Of a DNA stretch of 64,000 bases, positions 9,877-22,023 are shown piece by piece. The stretch comes from Nothophaeocryptopus gaeumannii. Taxonomy: Eukaryota; Ascomycota; Dothideomycetes; Mycosphaerellales; Mycosphaerellaceae. The stretch is taken from the NCBI GenBank assembly GCA_031771865.1, contig JASISA010000026.1, positions 248,001-312,000 of the forward strand. The letters are read 5' to 3'. The stretch's first letter is position 1. Every line of letters starts with the position of its first letter. The position numbers and the translations under genes were made by a program. The notes beneath the pieces were generated by a model that saw only the letters and a program-made list of their open reading frames with translations, did no database searches and was not told the DNA's origin.

Positions 9877-11540
9877 GGTGGATGTTTCCGTAATATCGGT
9901 GTGTCTTGGTAGTCGGAGGTTGATTTGATGGTTCTGGACACAGACGTTGAAGAGATCTTTCCACTTTACTTATACTTCATGATACGGAACCGCTACGAGA
10001 GAACGTCCACCGAGGAGTCTACGCCTCCAACGTTACGGCTCCGCATCGTGCACAACTAGCCTCCATGAAGTGTGGATGCGTCGCGAGTCAATAATTTGAT
10101 TGCGACGAAACACGATAGCGGGTTAGATCGTCGTCCGGCAAATACACCAGGGCATAACTTGCTGCGTTTCAATGCAACCATGCCGCAGCTTTGCAATGGA
10201 AATCTGTTCATTGGTGGGCTCAGGTACGACTTCAGCCAGAGACGTCGACTTTGTCCAGACTTTGGGGAAGAACTCGCGACGGTAGTATGGTGGGAGGCTG
10301 AAGCACTGTGACCACACCGAGACTAGTGAAAGAATAGTGTGGTCTTGAGTTTCTACCAAGCAAGCCTCGGCAGGACCTGGGGGGCCTCTCGGAGGGTGAA
10401 GATCGTCACTTAAGCTTATGCGAAGGTTCGGCGACAGAGCAAGCCTCGGTGATCGATGCCCACTATTTCTCCAGAAACGCCACTGGACTCCGCATTCTAG
10501 AAGCCCGGTCCCATGAACTTGCATTCAGCGGCGCACTTTAGGCAGTGACAGGCTGGGTCAGCAAAAGCGTATCTGAACATCAACCAGGAAAACCGGATGC
10601 CTGGCTTGGCCCCTTTGTGCTTTGGCTTGCACAACTCCGTAATATCCTCTGGCAACGCTGAGGAAGTGGCGTTCGATGCCGGAGGGCAGCCCGTCATGTG
10701 AGCGCTGGAGAGAAATGGTCCGCAAATACTATCTAACGGCTTACCAGTGCAAGTTCCTTCATTGGTCGACAGTGTCTCTCATTTGCCCCGCTGCGACACT
10801 CCAGGCACATCACATCTTCCTTCAGAGACCAGAACAAAACACTACTGCGCTCGCTGTTCTGCATCAATCATAATCACGTCAGCAGTGTTTTCATTATTCT
10901 TCGACATATCGGCACGCCGAGGCATCATTGTTGCTGGGCAATGTCAGCACAACGCTTCCAGTGACCGTAAGTGACAACATAGGCTCAAGCCTGCCAATTG
11001 CTGGAGTGGCTTGACTACTTGCAGGCTTAGCATTCTCGAGAAGCGAAAGCATTGCCATGGCTTCGGGGCGGCGTAGGTAGATGCATAGGCGCCTGCCACC
11101 CGCGTAATTCCAGAAGACCCCGTGGTGTAGCGCATAAGGGATTTGTCGTCAGGTGGCGGAGCCAAAGAGAGGAACGGGACGCGCCTGACGGCAGAAGAGG
11201 GGGCAGAGAGAAACAAGCAGCTACGGCGCAGCGAATCACAACCAGATTCACTAGTCAGACCGAGGAAGTCGCCAGGCTTGGATATTTTCCATACACGACG
11301 AAGCACTGAGACAAAAGAACTATCGCTGCAGGTCAGAAGCCACCATGCCGGTAGCCTTGCATCCACGATACCTTGTGCCGCATGTTGCCAGTATGTGCTG
11401 AAGCATTGGTCGTTAATGTATGCAAGATGTGGTATTTATGCTTCATGACCTCTAAAAAGCCGGCCTTGCAATGGCTCGTATTGAAGCGAGGTTTCTTAGC
11501 ACGTGGTGATCGGTCCACAGGCAGGTGTAGACGGTAGGAT
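9877..11540. other. intergenic, about 1.7 kb, no feature seen
   Basis: Between the peroxygenase promoter and the 3' end of MLH1. Several short frames, none with recognisable domains. GC content looks similar to the neighbouring genes and no repeat stands out. Confidence 0.45.
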
Positions 11541-13691
11541 TCAGCATCGTTCGAACACTCGATAGAGGCCCTTGAGATTCGCGATCTCGACAGTGCCTCT
11601 GAGAAGGCTCCGGGTGACAACCAGCCTGCTTTTGAAAGCTGGGAAGAGCACAATCTCCACTGCTCGCTTGAGGTGTTGCCTCCTCTCTGCAACCTCATCG
11701 TCCTCTGTGAACCCATCTCCAGGGGCTGGCGGAAGTGCCTCGGGTGCGTAATAGGTAGCGAGCTCTCTCAAGAAGCTTTGGAAACAACGTTTTTCATCAT
11801 TCCAGTCCACGTGTGGTCCTAGCCGTAGGAGGAAGTTGGGAAGCTTCGCCAGGGAAGGCATGTAGCCTTTCATTAGCAGTGGTATAGACAGGAGTTCGGC
11901 TTCTGCAGAAATCTCAAGCGCAAAGTATTCTGCTAGCATCTTTCTTCGTGAGGTCAGCTGTTTGGCCACGGCACCGGCAACATGGTCCCATTCAAAATCG
12001 ACGCTGTCAGATTCGAGCGTTCTCGCCTGTTCTACGGCAATTTGCAGCAGGTCCCGCAAGTCTAGAGGAGGGTTGAAGCGGATAGCGCCAAAATTGCCGA
12101 AGTCGGTCAGGCCGACTTGATAGAAATATTCCGCGGCTACCATGCCATAGTCCACGAGGAAGAGTCGGACCCCACCTTGTATTGCAGCAATACGCTTCGT
12201 TTCATCGGCGATGCCAACAAATGTATGATTCGCAAACGTATCCGTCAGCTCGTTGTGCATGTTCTCCCTCACCGAGGCTTTAAGATCTTTGACAGTGGTC
12301 AGACGGATTGTCGTGTGCTCCTTGTCTGTATATTCGTATTCCATTCCATCTGAGCCGGGTCCACGGGAAGGCGAAGAGCCTCGCTGCGCTTGTGGTAACA
12401 TGGCGGTGATTTTTCTGGTCTTTGCATCGGTTCGCACAAGGTTGTTCTCATAAGGCTTTCGAGATACGGCTTGTGAGGTGGACGGTCGATGCCCTGTTGC
12501 CGCTGGATGGGCCGGCGTTTCTGGCAGGGTATTCGATTTCGAGATGCTGGGTGTCTTGGCACCGCTCAGAAGACTTTGCGTCATGAACGTCCTGCTGGTA
12601 TCGACCTGACCAAGCTTGCTCTGGATCTCGCTCGTGACACGATCAATGATCTCTTCTTCGTTCAAGAAGTTGACCTCTCGCTTCGTAGGGTGAACATTGA
12701 CATCCACCCTGGCAGGATCGATGTTCAGGCTGAGGTATACAAAGGGTTTGCCGCCTTTGGGAAGGTATGCTGCGTATGTTGATTCAATTGCCTTCTTGAC
12801 GGCAGACGACTCCACCGAACGATTGTTGATGAACAGGAGCAGAGTTGTTCGCTTCCCACTGTAATTGGCATTGCTGACCAGACCGCTCGACTCGAATCCA
12901 TACTGTTGATCTTCAACGCTGAGTTCCATCAAGTCATTTGCGACGGCGCTGCTGTGGGTGAGTCGAATCCGATCACGCACGCTTGCGGCCACCGGCACTG
13001 CTATACCTGCACCTCCAGCATCGCCGTGCTTCTTGCAAGAGAACGAGACGCCCTGACAGTGGACTGCATACTTGCCGACTAGATCAGCGATCTTGGCGTA
13101 CTCCTCACTGGCCGAGCGAAACGCGCGTCGACGAGTCGGCACGTTGTAGAAGAGGTCTTCCACAGTGATTTGTGTGCCCTGCCGCCCGGGCGACGCCTTT
13201 GGGTCCGCTGACTGGCCAGGCTTTGCAGGTGTCAGCTTGCCGCCAGCGTAATGGGCTCTCCAGGCACAGCTCGACTCTGCAGTCCTGGTGGTGACTGAAA
13301 GATGAGCGATATGGCTGATGCTGGCGAGAGCTTCTCCACGGAAGCCGTAAGAGTTGATTGACTGCAGGTCTTCGAATGCCTTGAGCTTCGATGTGGTGAA
13401 TCGCTCACAGAGAATGGGCAAGTCGTCCTTGTCTATCCCGCAGCCGTTGTCAGTGATTTGAAGTAACTTCAGGCCACCGTCTTTGACCAATATCTCCAAG
13501 CCAGTAGAGCCAGCGTCGACTGCGTTCTCGATGAGCTCCTTCAGTGCGTGCACCGGCGCCACAATGATCTCGCCGGCAGCGATCTTGTTCACGACATCCT
13601 GGTGGAGAGCGCGGATGCGGCGGGGCGTTTGCATCTCATCGGCCTTGCGCTTGGTACCGCGCGGCGGCGACGAGGTCATCTGGGCGTCCAT
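11541..13691 (-). CDS. MLH1: DNA mismatch repair protein Mlh1
   Basis: Intronless, 716 aa from the ATG at 13691. The N-terminal GHKL ATPase motifs are all present: 'KELIENAVDAG' (motif I), 'ITDNGCGI' (II), 'SYGFRGEALASISH' (III), plus 'RQGTQITVEDLFYNVPTRR'. The transducer region has 'LFINNRSVES' and 'DVNVHPTKREVNF'. A poorly conserved Ser/Pro-rich linker follows, then the C-terminal dimerisation domain. The protein ends 'VFERC', the Mlh1-specific C-terminus that completes the metal site of the Pms1 endonuclease. It acts in the nucleus as Mlh1-Pms1 (MutL-alpha) downstream of MutS complexes. Confidence 0.97.
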   Translation of the reverse strand: MDAQMTSSPPRGTKRKADEMQTPRRIRALHQDVVNKIAAGEIIVAPVHALKELIENAVDAGSTGLEILVKDGGLKLLQITDNGCGIDKDDLPILCERFTTSKLKAFEDLQSINSYGFRGEALASISHIAHLSVTTRTAESSCAWRAHYAGGKLTPAKPGQSADPKASPGRQGTQITVEDLFYNVPTRRRAFRSASEEYAKIADLVGKYAVHCQGVSFSCKKHGDAGGAGIAVPVAASVRDRIRLTHSSAVANDLMELSVEDQQYGFESSGLVSNANYSGKRTTLLLFINNRSVESSAVKKAIESTYAAYLPKGGKPFVYLSLNIDPARVDVNVHPTKREVNFLNEEEIIDRVTSEIQSKLGQVDTSRTFMTQSLLSGAKTPSISKSNTLPETPAHPAATGHRPSTSQAVSRKPYENNLVRTDAKTRKITAMLPQAQRGSSPSRGPGSDGMEYEYTDKEHTTIRLTTVKDLKASVRENMHNELTDTFANHTFVGIADETKRIAAIQGGVRLFLVDYGMVAAEYFYQVGLTDFGNFGAIRFNPPLDLRDLLQIAVEQARTLESDSVDFEWDHVAGAVAKQLTSRRKMLAEYFALEISAEAELLSIPLLMKGYMPSLAKLPNFLLRLGPHVDWNDEKRCFQSFLRELATYYAPEALPPAPGDGFTEDDEVAERRQHLKRAVEIVLFPAFKSRLVVTRSLLRGTVEIANLKGLYRVFERC

Positions 13692-14826
13692 GTTGGATGT
13701 CAAGCCTCAAAGATGGCGCAGCTGATGTTGTGTTGATGGCGGACGCGTGAGGTCGAGATTGAGTGGCGGAGCGACGCGACGCGGTTGCAGGGATTGCGCG
13801 TTCGTGCGCCATTCTACCCTTCCCTTTCGCCAACATTGACCAGAATCCCACCAGCGGCGATCAGCTTTCACACTTCCTCCACGCTTTCAGATCAGACGAT
13901 GTTCCATGGCACGATCATCTCAGGTGCGTGACGATGTGCTGTGCCGTGGCTGCGGTCCTCGTACCTTATCGTGTAAGGTCATGTCGAAAGTGAAGCGCCG
14001 CTTTCCAATCAAAACAATCACAAAACAGACGTGAGAGGACGTCAGCAGGCTATTTATCACGCTCGCAACGGGATCACAGAGATGGCATATATGACTGCAA
14101 CGAGCGATCGCATTTCCCGCACTCGATGAAGTCAAAGACGTACCAGACCGTGCTCCAACGCCGATCACTCCTTGCAACTCCGCACTTCAGCTTCAGTATT
14201 TACCGTATTCGACAAGTGCAATCAGATGTCTTCATGAAACCCTCTCTTCGGAAGAGCACTATCACTTTCAGGCCCTCGCTCTGCGACGAACGCGGCCCAC
14301 GGCGACTGAAGCCGCCAATCCAAGCATCACGATCTTGGACTCTAGCAGGAGAAGGTGATGCGAACATGCGATTGCTTCTGGAGACTGTGACAACGCGACA
14401 TCACCATCGATCATCGCAGAAATTCTTCTCAGCACACTACATAACCACCCTGCGTTGCCTCTATCCTCGCGATACCCGTCGAGTCTCCTTCCATGTTGTG
14501 GCAGCGAGGATGTCGCTGATGCAGGACCTGACGAAACGTTTGCGACAGAGGCTTCTGTACAGCCAATAAACCCTCATTCGTGACCGTGATGACACTCCCC
14601 CACTTTTCTTCATTCCCCGTTCACTGAGTAATTCGCCTCAAGACATTTCTTATAGAAACGCACTCTGACAGTATTCATCTATCTTCTCCACATCAACCAT
14701 CAAAACATCATTCAACAGAATTTAAGCACACATTCCCTGACAACATCCTTGCGATCAATCAAGCATCCAATCACTCAGGGAACGAAAGGAATCAAGCACA
14801 CCTTCTCCACACCCTCTCGAATCGCA
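13692..14826. other. intergenic, about 1.1 kb
   Basis: Between the divergent starts of MLH1 and the Gly/Met-rich ORF. A 147-codon frame at 14126-14569 (+) has an ATG but no motif or coding-like composition that I can support, so it is not called. The last 150 bp are CT-rich, as is usual upstream of fungal start codons. Confidence 0.4.
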
Positions 14827-15045
14827 ATGGCGTTCCAGGGAATGGGAGGTATGGGCGGCATGGGCGGAGGTCGCCGCAGCCACGGAGGAATGGGAGGCAT
14901 GTACGGGGGCATGCGCGGATTGGGAGGAGGTTACGGCCGCGGTATGTATGGAGGCATGGGCGGCATGGGAGGTATGGGTGGCATGGGAGGATACGGGATG
15001 TACTTTCTAGGCTGCAAGGCCCTACTCACAATTTGTGACGACTGA
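14827..15045 (+). CDS. small Gly/Met-rich protein
   Basis: From the ATG at 14827 the product is about 72 aa, dominated by imperfect G-G-M / G-M-G-G-M repeats with a few Arg and Tyr, then a short non-repetitive tail. A CT-rich leader precedes it. An alternative 3' end is possible: GTACTT at 15000 and CAG at 15066 would form a 67-nt intron, giving a tail 'GYGIKMGIR' instead. No family is recognised; Gly/Met-rich low-complexity peptides occur in secreted, structural and RNA-associated proteins. Because the repeats alone could keep the frame open, the call is tentative. Confidence 0.45.
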   Translation: MAFQGMGGMGGMGGGRRSHGGMGGMYGGMRGLGGGYGRGMYGGMGGMGGMGGMGGYGMYFLGCKALLTICDD

Positions 15046-15783
15046 TTCGATTCATGCGCTATTCAGCAAAATGGGTATCAGGTAGCATTTGCATGCATGT
15101 CTAATCTTCCAGCTGTCTCTCAAGTCTATGACCAATGTCTATTAACAGCGGCTGCGATACTACCTCCTAGTTCGACGTCCTCTCTCAATAGGGGTGCGAA
15201 ACTGCATGTTTTCGGGCCTCAGAGTCGATTAACTTACACTGGATTTAGTCTTCGCAGGAGTCCGAGAGCCTTACGGAGACGTGCTAGACGATATGCCCGG
15301 GCCTCTGAGCGCTTAGGCCTAGAGGACAGAAGACCGAATGCTGAACTCACTCTACCAAAATGCCCTATTCAACAGTTCCGCAGTAATCACCTGTTTCTCC
15401 TCAGTGTTCAGTAATCCAGTCGCGGGATGATGTCTCATCGGTTCGACTTGTCTACTGCTTGGTCGGTGGCGCATTTGGCAAAAGTTCTTCTTGTGGCGTC
15501 CTGCGGGCGTCTGTTCGTCTCTTTCAGACTTCGGCAGTGTACGCCAGTGTTCAAATCGATGTCACGCTTTCGAAAGGCGCTTTCAAGGTAGCATAAGCGG
15601 ACGCCATGGCGTATGTCTGCAAGGTACAGCTGGTGTTACGTGATGGTTGGGGAGGTGAAGTAGGAAAAGTCCAGGTGACGTTGGTGTCGACCATGCCAAG
15701 CCTGTCGCTTCAATTGCCAAAACTTCCACCACGGCAGTCAACTCACAACACCCTCACGTCAGTCCCCTGTCCCTGACTACGAC
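15046..15783. other. intergenic, about 740 bp, no feature seen
   Basis: Upstream of ELP4. Only short frames without motifs. Confidence 0.4.
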
Positions 15784-16988
15784 ATGGCGTTTAGGAAAAG
15801 GAACACAGTCGTAGGAAAGCCAGCAGGACCGGCATCTCAAGCACCGCCCGAAGTTTCTGTGGGCGTGCGACCATCGCCGTTGACCTCTCACCTGGTCACC
15901 TCTACCGGCACACCCTCCCTCGATGGCCTACTCGGAGGTCATGCGGGTCTCGCGCTGGGTTCCAGTCTGCTCGTTGAAGAGAGCGGCACCACAGACTTTG
16001 CAGGCGCTCTGCTCCGATACTATGCCGCGGAAGGCATCTGTCAAGGACATGTGCTACATGTCGTTGGACTAGGAGAAGGCTGGATACGCGAACTTCCTGG
16101 TCTGGCAGACGACAAGTATCAAGAGAAGCCTTTGAAGGCAAACGTGGACGAGGAGAAGATGAAGATTGCTTGGAGGTACGAAAAGCTTGGGCAAGCGGGA
16201 GAAAGAGGTGTGTCAAGATGAAGCAGCACCCAGCACCCACAGACACTCTGCCTGCAGGACTGATGGTAAGTACAGCTCTCCCGGATAGGACTGCAGTTTC
16301 AACACCAAGCAGTGCCTCCCCTTCGGTACAGCCATTCTCCCATACCTTTGATCTCACAAAGCGTCTCACTGTCCCTGCGGATGGCAGGATCAACCACGTT
16401 CCAATCACTCCCTCTTCATCTCTCGAGTCGATCATACAAGCGGTGTCGCGAGGCTTGAGCACCTCATCACCAAACAACATTCACAGACTCATAATTCCGT
16501 CTATACTCAGCCCAGCGCTGTATCCTCCAACGGCAGGTCGCCCTGAGAGCTTCCTCGGCTTCTTGCAATCTCTTCGATCCCTGCTTCGACAGCACTCCAG
16601 CAAGCTCACGGTGGTGGTCACATTCCCTCTGGAGCTTTACTCACGTAATTCAGGCATGGTGCGCTGGGCCGAGACCTTGAGTGACGGCGTCATCGAGCTT
16701 ACACCCTTTCCGCACCTGATGGATGCCTCGAACAGCTTGGCCGAGAGCGGAGGCGCGCGAGGGAACGATGAGCAGCCGCAAGGATTAGTACGATTCCACA
16801 AGCTCCCAATCAATACAGAGAGAGGTGAAGGCGGTGCTGGAGCTGGAAATAGCATGGGCGAGGACCTGGCATTTACGGTCAGTCGAAGGAAGTTCGTCAT
16901 TAAGCCATTCTCACTGCCGCCCGTTGAGGGGGATCAAGATGCTCAGAAAGAGGCTGGAAAGGTGACGGCGAAGGACATACAGTTTTGA
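15784..16988 (+). CDS. ELP4: Elongator complex subunit Elp4
   Basis: Exon 1 runs from the ATG at 15784; the frame must shift before the conserved 'FSHTFDLTKRL' block at about 16340. A 50-nt intron 16208-16257 (GTGTGT...CTGCAG) restores frame; an acceptor at 16296 also works, so the exact junction is open. Product about 380 aa. The family signatures seen are 'TSTGTPSLDGLLGGHAGLALGS' split into the RecA-like P-loop-position loop, 'MKIAWRYEKLG', 'HTFDLTKRL', and 'SFLGFLQSLRSLLRQHSSKL' near the end of the RecA fold. Elp4 forms the Elp456 hexameric ring of Elongator, needed for wobble-uridine modification of tRNA. Confidence 0.9.
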
Positions 16989-17195
16989 GGAAAGCTAGGC
17001 AAGGGTCTTACATGTGGAGTTGTATGCTCACATGCATGAGGAGCTGCATGTGAAAAGGCGCGCTGTTGCCTGCCTGTGCTGCAGATCAAACGTCTAGCAA
17101 TTTCTCAGACTGGGGTGTCTGCTCCATCAATCCACTACTTGCAGCACTAGACGACAATCTTACAGCGATTGCATCGACCTCGAGCAACGACAAAC

Positions 17196-18629
17196 ATGGC
17201 CTCGGCCGAACTCGACCAGGATGGTCTCATGCTACGGGTGCTCCTCGAAAGCCTCCCGCAGGAGCTATGCAATGAGATCTACGCGCTCACTTTCACCACC
17301 AAAAAGCGTGTCGTCAAATCTTAGTACCACCGTTCTTCTTGTTAATGGCCCGCCTGCGCTATCTCAGCAGCCTGTGCAAATGGAAGTCGACCATGACAGC
17401 CGCGAGGAATTTGCAAGCACTTACTACGGTACAAGTATCTTCGTCGAGTATGATGTATAAACTTGCCGCCGTTGGCTTTGTTCGCCAGCTCCGCAGCATC
17501 GACAGTAGCTTAGGGATGTACGATGCGTGACCAATCGTGGCAAGCACCTATATAGTCCTCGCCCACAAAGCAGCGCAAGCCAAAGCGCTCCTTGCGCGAG
17601 CGCCTCGAATCACTGCCACGAGAGCTCTCCGACATCATCTACGACATGGCCTTTCTACCGCGAACTCGAGGAATCCAGAAGATGACTACCTCCTACAAGA
17701 TACCCCGCAACCTTCACGTTGATCGCGCAACTTCGAGCCCACGGCTCAAAGCTCTACTACGAGAACAGCCTCCTCACCGGTCAGATCCTCTCCTGCACCC
17801 GCTGGTCTAAGACGCTCCCGCGAGGAAACGGCGCCTAGATCCGTTTCATCGAAGGATTGCTAATGAAAGGCGCTGTTCGGGACGTGGATGATGACTGGCT
17901 GTACCTATGGAAGATGAATCTCGAGGAAGCTCAGAATGCATGTCTTCGCTTCAGACGGGCTAGCCATCACCGCCAACTTCAGCGCTGAGGCCGCGAGCTT
18001 GTGGCTCAACAACCTCGCTAATCACGATGTGCCGGCATTGCGAGTAATCTACAACCGGATCTTCGACTAAATCTTCACCGCCGAACCAGGCATTCGCTGT
18101 TTTGGTGTCGAGCACCTCAAATGCAGCCATCTCACACCCGGTCCGACGCGGCCATTGATGTTTGGTGTGAAAGACGGTTCTGCCAAGTGGGCGGACGCTT
18201 GGACCAAGTACGCGAAGTCGTATCTCTCTCACGACTCCATCTTGTCTTCCTCTGCGTGGGTAGCGACACAGCTGCTGGGCAAGAAGTACTGCGATAACGA
18301 GAGTATATCTGAGGAGTATCGCCCGGCGCTAAGCCAAATTAAGGTGATTAAGTACTGCGGAGGTCCTCCGCAGGGAGACAACCCAATCGATCTCTTCCTT
18401 CGGCGGTTCAATGAAGGGTAGATTCATCTTCTTCCCAACTCTTATTTCAATGGACACTGCTGACTATCATTGTAGCATGAGCGCCAACGTTCGCAAGAAG
18501 CCAGACAACGCCATCGAGCACGGTGAGCCGCATCAGATAAGCGACTCGCAAGATCAAGAAGGTTCTCTGTTGGCTGAAATTCACCAGATGCTCCCACGTC
18601 TACGCCACATCCCTCTTCGCAACGTCTAG
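17196..18629 (+). pseudogene. decayed 2EXR-like gene(s)
   Basis: From an ATG at 17196 the frame reads 'LLESLPQELCNEIYALTF', a clear 2EXR-type start, but stops at 17324. The next family block, 'SREEFASTYYGTSIFVEYDV', is in a different frame (about 17398-17457), and 'GFVRQLRSI' in a third. A second start-like motif, 'LESLPRELSDIIYDMAF', appears at about 17607. It is followed by further coding-like pieces in changing frames, with several stops (for example 'KLYYENSLLTGQIL' and 'FLRRFNEG'). A 58-nt intron could repair the first break, but the later shifts cannot all be spliced away. I read it as one or two degenerate copies of the family seen at 1456-4136. Confidence 0.6.
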
Positions 18630-19355
18630 ACCTTCGCGGAGTCAACGCTTCAAGAGAGTGATCTTGAGCTGAACCATTGCTTTGAAGCAGATCCAGGACT
18701 GGAGTTGGAACCGCCGCCGCCGCCGCTCTAGGCCGTACGCATGGGGATCATACAACACCAGCAAGAACTACGATCGAACAGCTTAGAGCACTCGGCATTG
18801 GCGCATGACGAAAAGCTGCTTGAGATCAAAGCACCTTTTCATGATCATAAGCGATGATCAAGGGCCTGCGGTACTTTCGTCTCATATTTGATTCGAGGTA
18901 CAAACTACCATCGCCTGCACCTATTAGTCTGCGTAACAAAGTATAAGGCTCCTGCCAAAATCTCACATTGCTCCTCGTCAAATTGCTACTTAACTTCCCA
19001 GCGACGTGCAAACTTGGCCTTCTACGACCGAGGGCGCATGAAGAGCAGGAAGATTTCATCACTATGTGTTCCATGGCGCTTGACATGACAAGCGCAAGCG
19101 ATGCCAAGGGTGTAGAAAGAGAAGTCTGAGAAGTGAGAGTAGTCGGAGCAGAGACAGCGAATTGACAACATGATGACACAAAAGGGAACTGTAGAAAAGG
19201 CTGCTCTTCTTGAATCCCAACGTAAGAAAGAAGCATTCTCTACGAAAGCCCCGATTGAAGAATCTTAGGGGCTAAACAGCGTTGTAGAGCATAAGAAACA
19301 GGAAATCACCGGCAAGCTGGCGGATTGCCATTCACCAGAAGCCCCGAGAGTGATA
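18630..19355. other. intergenic, about 725 bp, no feature seen
   Basis: Between the decayed 2EXR-like locus and the 3' end of the proline-rich gene; nothing recognised. Confidence 0.4.
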
Positions 19356-21075
19356 CTACCTCTCAGCACCAACCAGCGCTTGCCTTTTCTGCCTCGGCGT
19401 CTCCTCGTCGTCAGGGTCCTGGTTTTCCTGCTGCCAATCAGCATAGCTACGCTTCCTCGCCGTACCCGTGACACTGTTCCGCAAGAACTTTGGCTTCGGT
19501 GTTGCCATCTCGTCAGGCTCAGCATCGTCCTCTCGTTCCGCGATGTTGTAGAGCCCTTTGGAGCTCGCCGCGGAAGTTGGCCGATTCGGAAAGTGGCTTT
19601 GTTGGGAGTGTTGAGAATCTTGAGAGTGCGTGCTGTCGATACTATTCGATCTGCTGTGTGACTTGGGCTCTGGTGGAGGACCGAAAGCTGGACCTGGTGT
19701 CTGATAGACCATCTTAGGGGAGCCAGTCACACCAAGTGCAGCAAGAATGTCTTCTTGCCCAGAATCGCGGATTGCTGGCAGTGGTTTTGGTCGATCGATC
19801 TTCAGTGGAGACTGTGATGTCTGACGTGAATGGCGTGAAGACACAGATCCTGACCGTGAGTGGAACGTAGGTTGAGTCGGAGCCGGACGCGGCGCGTCGT
19901 TAGTGCGCAGTGCCTCCTCCAGATCTTCGAGCGGCCCTTGCTGAGAGCCTTCGCCTGCTCGACCAAGCGACATCCTCTCGACCTCCATGCTGTGACTGAC
20001 GCTGCTCGTCCTTGACTCCGAACGTGCTGGCGTGGGCTCCCGGGAAAGTGCAGGCGTAGGTGATCGAGGACCCTCAGCCCACTGCATATCCCACCTTGCT
20101 CTGTACCTCGCAAGCAGCTCAGAAAGGCTCAGCAGCTCTAAGCACTCTGTTGGAAACTCCCGGAAGATCAGACTGTTCTTCACATCGTGCCAGGCTTCCG
20201 TCTGTCGCACGCTAAGGTATGCTTCTTCTGATCTGGGATAGGTAAAGTACTCCGAGACAGGCTCAGCATCCGCGGGACCCGGTCGAGGTGCTAGAGCTTC
20301 GACGTCCGCTTCTGCGAAAGTCGAGACTAGTGCACGTCGTGATGGTAGTGGTGCCTTCCAATCAATCAAGCCAAGACTGAGATCTGGGTTGATCTCTTCA
20401 GGGTGTCTCGCGAAGTAGCACTCGGCATCAAACTCCTGTTCGAGTTCGTTGTCAGAGTCAGTGTTAGCCTCCGCAGGCGGCATTGGATCGCCGTTTCCGT
20501 CAAGCGTGACTCCGCTGGTCGCATACGGTGCCGAGCTATGACGCGGTAGGTTCTGGATGAAGCTGGCTGGCGGTTGTTGCCAAGCGGTTGGAGAGGCACT
20601 TTGAGGAGCCGAGTGTGGAAGTGGATATGGTGGCTGATGAGGCGTGAAGTAGTTGCTTTGTGGCTGCTGAAAGCCTAGTGGATAGGCTGAGGGTGGCGGC
20701 TGGAATGCGGGTGCTCCAGCGAGCTGCGCTTGCCATGCTGGTGGTAACCCGTACGGCGCTTGAGGTGGAGCGGGACGTTTGTAACCTGGAGGTGGTGGAT
20801 ATCGTGTTATGATGGGGCCATTGCCTTTGGATCGTTTCGCCGGTGGAGGTCTGTTGCCCCGTCAGTAACATGAGCGTATTACAAATTGCGAGACAAAAGA
20901 AGTAGACGTGATCAATCAATGGACCTGCGCCTTGTCTCCTGAGGCAACTAAAGGGGGGGCAAGTGCTGGACAGTAGGTCGAGGATTGTTAGCGGGAATGT
21001 AATGAGGACGTACCCATTGTATCCATAAGGTTGCTGATAAGAAGGCTGTTGGGAGGCGCCAGGGTTGGGGTACAT
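19356..21075 (-). CDS. conserved proline-rich hypothetical protein
   Basis: Two exons: 21014-21075 and 19356-20850, with a 163-nt intron (GTACGT donor at 21013, ACAG acceptor at 20851). The spliced product is 518 aa. The first ~150 residues are Pro/Gln/Tyr-rich ('PPPAKRSKGNG', 'YPPPPGYKRP') and probably disordered, with a putative basic nuclear-localisation-like patch. A conserved-looking block follows ('ECYFARHPEEINPDLSLGL', 'EAYLSVRQTEAWHDVKNSLIF'), then a long Ser/Arg/Gln-rich tail. I recognise no named family; it resembles uncharacterised ascomycete nuclear proteins. Confidence 0.75.
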
Positions 21076-21720
21076 TTTGTATTTCTTTTCCTTGGAGCAG
21101 AGGGGATGATTTTAAATTAGAAGTTGTGAAAGGCTGCGTGGAAGAAGAAAGCGCGGCTCATAAGAAATGCAGAGTCGAAGAGGGAGATTTTTGGAAGCGG
21201 TCTGCGGGCAAAGAGATAGATGAGGGATGTTGTTGCCTTTCCGGTCCGGCTACTGATTGTCGGAGCGTCTTCGAAGTCTGCTGCGAGCTTGGTGAAGGTG
21301 AAGGTGAAGATGAAGACAGTTGCGCCGCCGCTTGGCTTGGGTTGGGCTGCTGCAGCAAAGGAGGCCTCCGATGGCAGTTGCCAGCTGTATTTATTGTACG
21401 AACAAGCGCGACGACCGGAAACAAGTCCGGGATCCGTCGGTAGGTGGTGGACATGAAATTTTGAAGGGCTGAAGTCCAGATTCAGATGCAGGAGTGGAGG
21501 AGATTGAAGGCAACAGTGATGATATGTTGGAGATTGGAGTGTTATGAGAAGCTGCACGTCGAGTTTGGGCAGAGGACGCGCTCAGGCCACCGAAGACTCG
21601 CGTGCTGTAGAGGTAGTTCTATTTGTAGACTAGATTGTGCGCGAAAGTCGTGGGCGAAAGTCGTGCTTCCAGCGAAACGCCGACATCCGACCCTGACGTC
21701 TTCCACGCGTGTCAAGCTAG

Positions 21721-21751
21721 AAGCCAGAAGCCAGAAGCCAGAAGCCAGAAG
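21721..21751. repeat. (AGAAGCC)n 7-bp tandem repeat
   Basis: About four to five copies of AGAAGCC followed by a GGAAGAA-rich run. It lies in the 950-bp region between the divergent proline-rich gene and the PPG1-like gene. No other feature is seen in 21076-22023. Confidence 0.7.
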
Positions 21752-22023
21752 GAAGAAGGAAGAAGAGCAGGAAGCACACGTCGGCGGCCAAGACGAAGAG
21801 CGATTACTTCTCCTCACCCACGCAGCACATCACGCCAATCCTCACTTCCTCCCTCACTCCCTCCCTCCCTGCATCTCACACCAGCTGTGCGCCGATGATG
21901 GTTGTAGCTGGACTTGATGCGCCAGTCTCGCCATATGACGCCTGCCCATCCTAAGCACTCACCCATACCTTCCTCCCGCCTCCGCCAGAACCAGCGGACC
22001 CATCCCCTTGCGGTAGGCGCGAA

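Noticed and set aside
14126..14569. 147-codon frame upstream of the Gly/Met-rich ORF
   Set aside because: Starts with an ATG but has no conserved-looking block; could be leader sequence.
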